From positions 62,001-126,000 of the forward strand of contig JARKOC010000469.1 in assembly GCA_029975915.1 (NCBI GenBank): DNA of 64,000 bases, given 5' to 3'. Below, one piece after another: positions 62,415-64,000 of this stretch; positions within the stretch are counted from its first letter, which is position 1; every line of letters starts with the position of its first letter. The position numbers and the translations under genes were made by a program. This DNA comes from Bryobacteraceae bacterium (GTDB lineage: Bacteria; Acidobacteriota; Terriglobia; Bryobacterales; Bryobacteraceae). The notes under the pieces were generated by a model that saw only the letters and a list, made by a program, of their open reading frames with translations, was not told the origin of the DNA and made no database searches.

Positions 62415-63227
62415 TCACAGGATCTCCACTTCAACCGGAGCGCCCAATGACATGCCCAGATTGCGTTCCGCGCTGCCGCCGTTCACCGCCAGCTCCACGC
62501 CGCCGTGACTACCGATCAGCGCAATTGGCTCATCCGGCCGTCCCGCGCCATAATTCGGCGACAACCCGGCGATCTCCCTGAATCCGGCGCGAAAGATCGC
62601 CGGTCTCACCTCCAGGTCCGGGATCGCGGAGGAACTCAGGTTCGTGATCAGATTGCCGAACCGGTCCACATGAACCACTTCGCCCACCCAGAAGCGCTTG
62701 CCCGTCCTGGTGGGTCCGAACTCGCCGAGCCAGAGCGGATCGGAGACCAACGGTCCCGCGGAAGCAAATCTCGCTCCCGTTGCCAGTCGCGCAGCCGCGG
62801 GAGCAAAGACATCGCGACCGTGGAACGTCGCGCTCACCTGTTTGAGCATCCAGGCCCGGTTGGTGATTGCCCGCGCTTTGGCGCCGGGCGCGCCGATTGC
62901 GTCCGACAGCAGCCCGTTGTCTGGTCCGACGAAGTAGTGCCCTCCCGCCTGAACCGCAAGCGCCCTGCGCTCGCCGCCTACCCCCGGATCCACCACCGCC
63001 AGATGAACTGTGCCCTTTGGGAACCATCGCCAGCTTTGAGAAAGCACCCAGCGGCCCTGCTTGACTTGCTGCGGACTGATGCCGTGCGTCACATCGATTA
63101 CTTTCGCTGCTGGCGCGATGGACGCGATCACTCCTTTCATCACGCCCACGAAGTTGTCGGCGGTTCCAAAGTCGGTCAGCAGCGTGATTATTCCGCACCG
63201 GCCTTCGTTCGTCGGCTGTTTCGGCAT
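62415..63227 (-). CDS. SAM hydroxide adenosyltransferase (DUF62 family)
   Basis: The 270-aa protein has 'GIITLLTDFGTADNFVGVMK' and 'KVIDVTHGISPQQVKQGRWV', the N-terminal active-site segments of the SAM-fluorinase/chlorinase/hydroxide adenosyltransferase superfamily, then 'VHLAVVDPGVGGERRALAVQ', 'YFVGPDNGLLS' and a C-terminal 'VEVEIL'. Family members of this length usually hydrolyse SAM to adenosine and methionine. The fluorinase-specific loop is not evident. It is divergent from the cysteine desulfurase gene. Confidence 0.88.
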   Translation of the reverse strand: MPKQPTNEGRCGIITLLTDFGTADNFVGVMKGVIASIAPAAKVIDVTHGISPQQVKQGRWVLSQSWRWFPKGTVHLAVVDPGVGGERRALAVQAGGHYFVGPDNGLLSDAIGAPGAKARAITNRAWMLKQVSATFHGRDVFAPAAARLATGARFASAGPLVSDPLWLGEFGPTRTGKRFWVGEVVHVDRFGNLITNLSSSAIPDLEVRPAIFRAGFREIAGLSPNYGAGRPDEPIALIGSHGGVELAVNGGSAERNLGMSLGAPVEVEIL

Positions 63228-63297
63228 GGCTTGTTACCATGATAGTGACACTTGGCCGGAGATCTCGTCCCGGCCTGCGATTTCGTCTCCTGACGCC

Positions 63298-64000
63298 ATG
63301 CGCTGCTATTTCGACCACAACGCCTCGACCCCGCCGTCGCCGGAAGCGCTCGATGCTTTCACGCAGGCTTCGCTCACCGCCATCGGCAATCCTACGTCTA
63401 TCCATGCCGACGGCCAGGCCGCGCGGCGCATCGTCGAGCAAGCTCGCGAAGATGTCGCCCTGCTGCTCGGCTGCCAGCCCAAGGAGGTCGTCTTCACTAG
63501 TGGCGGAACCGAGTCAGATAACCTCGCCATCTTCGGGGTCGAGACGAAACACGTCATCATCTCCGCCATCGAACACCCGGCGGTGCTCGAGCCGGCGGCC
63601 GAACTCGAACGGCGCGGCGTGAGGGTCACGCGCATTGGGGTGAACTCACAGGGCGTTGTCGATCCCGGCAGCATTCGTGATGCGCTGACGCCCGAGACAG
63701 GGCTGGTTTCGATCATGCATGCCAACAACGAAACCGGCGCCGTCCAACCCCTGGCCACGATTGCCGCAATCGCGCGGCAGTCCGGCGCGTTGCTGCACTC
63801 CGACGGCGTCCAGGCCGCCGGCAAAGTCCCGCTCAACATGGCTGAACTGGGGGCCGACCTCTATTCGATCACCGGTCACAAATTCGGCGCACTGAAGGGC
63901 GCCGGCGCGCTGTTTGTCCGTGAGGGCGTCAAGCTGCGCCCCTCTCAGTTCGGCGGACGCCACGAGCGAGAGCGCCGTCCAGGCACGGAAAACGTCGCCG
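63298..64000 (+). CDS. Cysteine desulfurase, NifS/IscS type (truncated by window end)
   Basis: The first 234 codons are present: 'YFDHNASTPPSPEALDAF', 'GNPTSIHADGQAARRIVEQA', 'EVVFTSGGTESDNLAIFG', 'ISAIEHPAVLEPA', 'VSIMHANNETGAVQPLA' and the PLP lysine in 'YSITGHKFGALKGAGALFVR'. It removes sulfur from cysteine for Fe-S clusters and thio-cofactors. The C-terminal active-site Cys loop lies beyond the window. ATG 63298 is the first start after the divergent SAM hydrolase gene. Confidence 0.92.
   Translation, partial: MRCYFDHNASTPPSPEALDAFTQASLTAIGNPTSIHADGQAARRIVEQAREDVALLLGCQPKEVVFTSGGTESDNLAIFGVETKHVIISAIEHPAVLEPAAELERRGVRVTRIGVNSQGVVDPGSIRDALTPETGLVSIMHANNETGAVQPLATIAAIARQSGALLHSDGVQAAGKVPLNMAELGADLYSITGHKFGALKGAGALFVREGVKLRPSQFGGRHERERRPGTENVA

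Overview
The window is a GC-rich, gene-dense bacterial chromosome segment. It looks like an acidobacterium of the Bryobacteraceae/Solibacter type. The clues are a futalosine-type menaquinone gene set, Tat-exported sugar isomerase and oxidoreductase proteins, secreted glycoside hydrolases, many REP-like palindromes with a RAYT-type transposase, and a small bacterial microcompartment (BMC) locus next to dnaG-rpoD. This placement is inferred from gene content and style only. I see no rRNA, tRNA or CRISPR array.

Layout. 0-3 kb: a UbiD-type decarboxylase (cut by the window edge) divergent from fabG and a secreted phosphodiesterase. 3-8.3 kb: an accessory patch with two Tat-secreted sugar-type enzymes sharing a near-identical leader, an orphan HicB antitoxin with a stump of its HicA toxin, REP-like palindromes, a RAYT transposase broken by one in-frame TGA, and the most unusual gene of the window: six Cys/His-rich zinc-ribbon-like repeats joined to a catalytically degenerate EF-Tu-like GTPase that lacks domain III. 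8.6-15 kb: a cytosolic subtilisin-like protease paired with an alpha/beta hydrolase, a GDPD, and an AmmeMemoRadiSam pair in which AmrB and AmrA are fused. 15-24.7 kb: small redox, methyltransferase and phage-like genes, then cyclophilin, LarB, DUF192, a UbiA-type prenyltransferase with MqnE, and a UvrC-like half protein that keeps the Fe-S cysteines. 24.7-37.7 kb: a hybrid histidine kinase, a GH106-like enzyme, and a tldD-pmbA operon running into a response-regulator receiver domain fused through a signal-peptide-like helix to an exported domain; then Fur, siroheme synthase and another secreted hydrolase. 37.7-51.4 kb: mostly housekeeping (Pit/DUF47 phosphate uptake, TtcA, RsmB, Rpe, BamD, YajQ, PurB, YycJ-like nuclease, Pnp, RpsO) with two stand-alone receiver proteins. 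51.6-58.5 kb: an enolase-superfamily dehydratase, dnaG, rpoD, then a class II aldolase with a C-terminal helix like an encapsulation peptide, one BMC-H and three BMC-P shell genes. 58.4-64 kb: TsaC/YrdC, a homocysteine methyltransferase-MTHFR fusion, MutM, a SAM hydroxide adenosyltransferase and a truncated cysteine desulfurase.

The best candidates for something undescribed are the zinc-repeat/pseudo-EF-Tu protein (4802-6016), the receiver-to-exported-domain fusion (30276-31883), the protease/hydrolase pair (8641-11473), and the minimal BMC locus with its putatively tagged aldolase (56376-58481). All functional statements are homology-based readings by eye; no database search was run.
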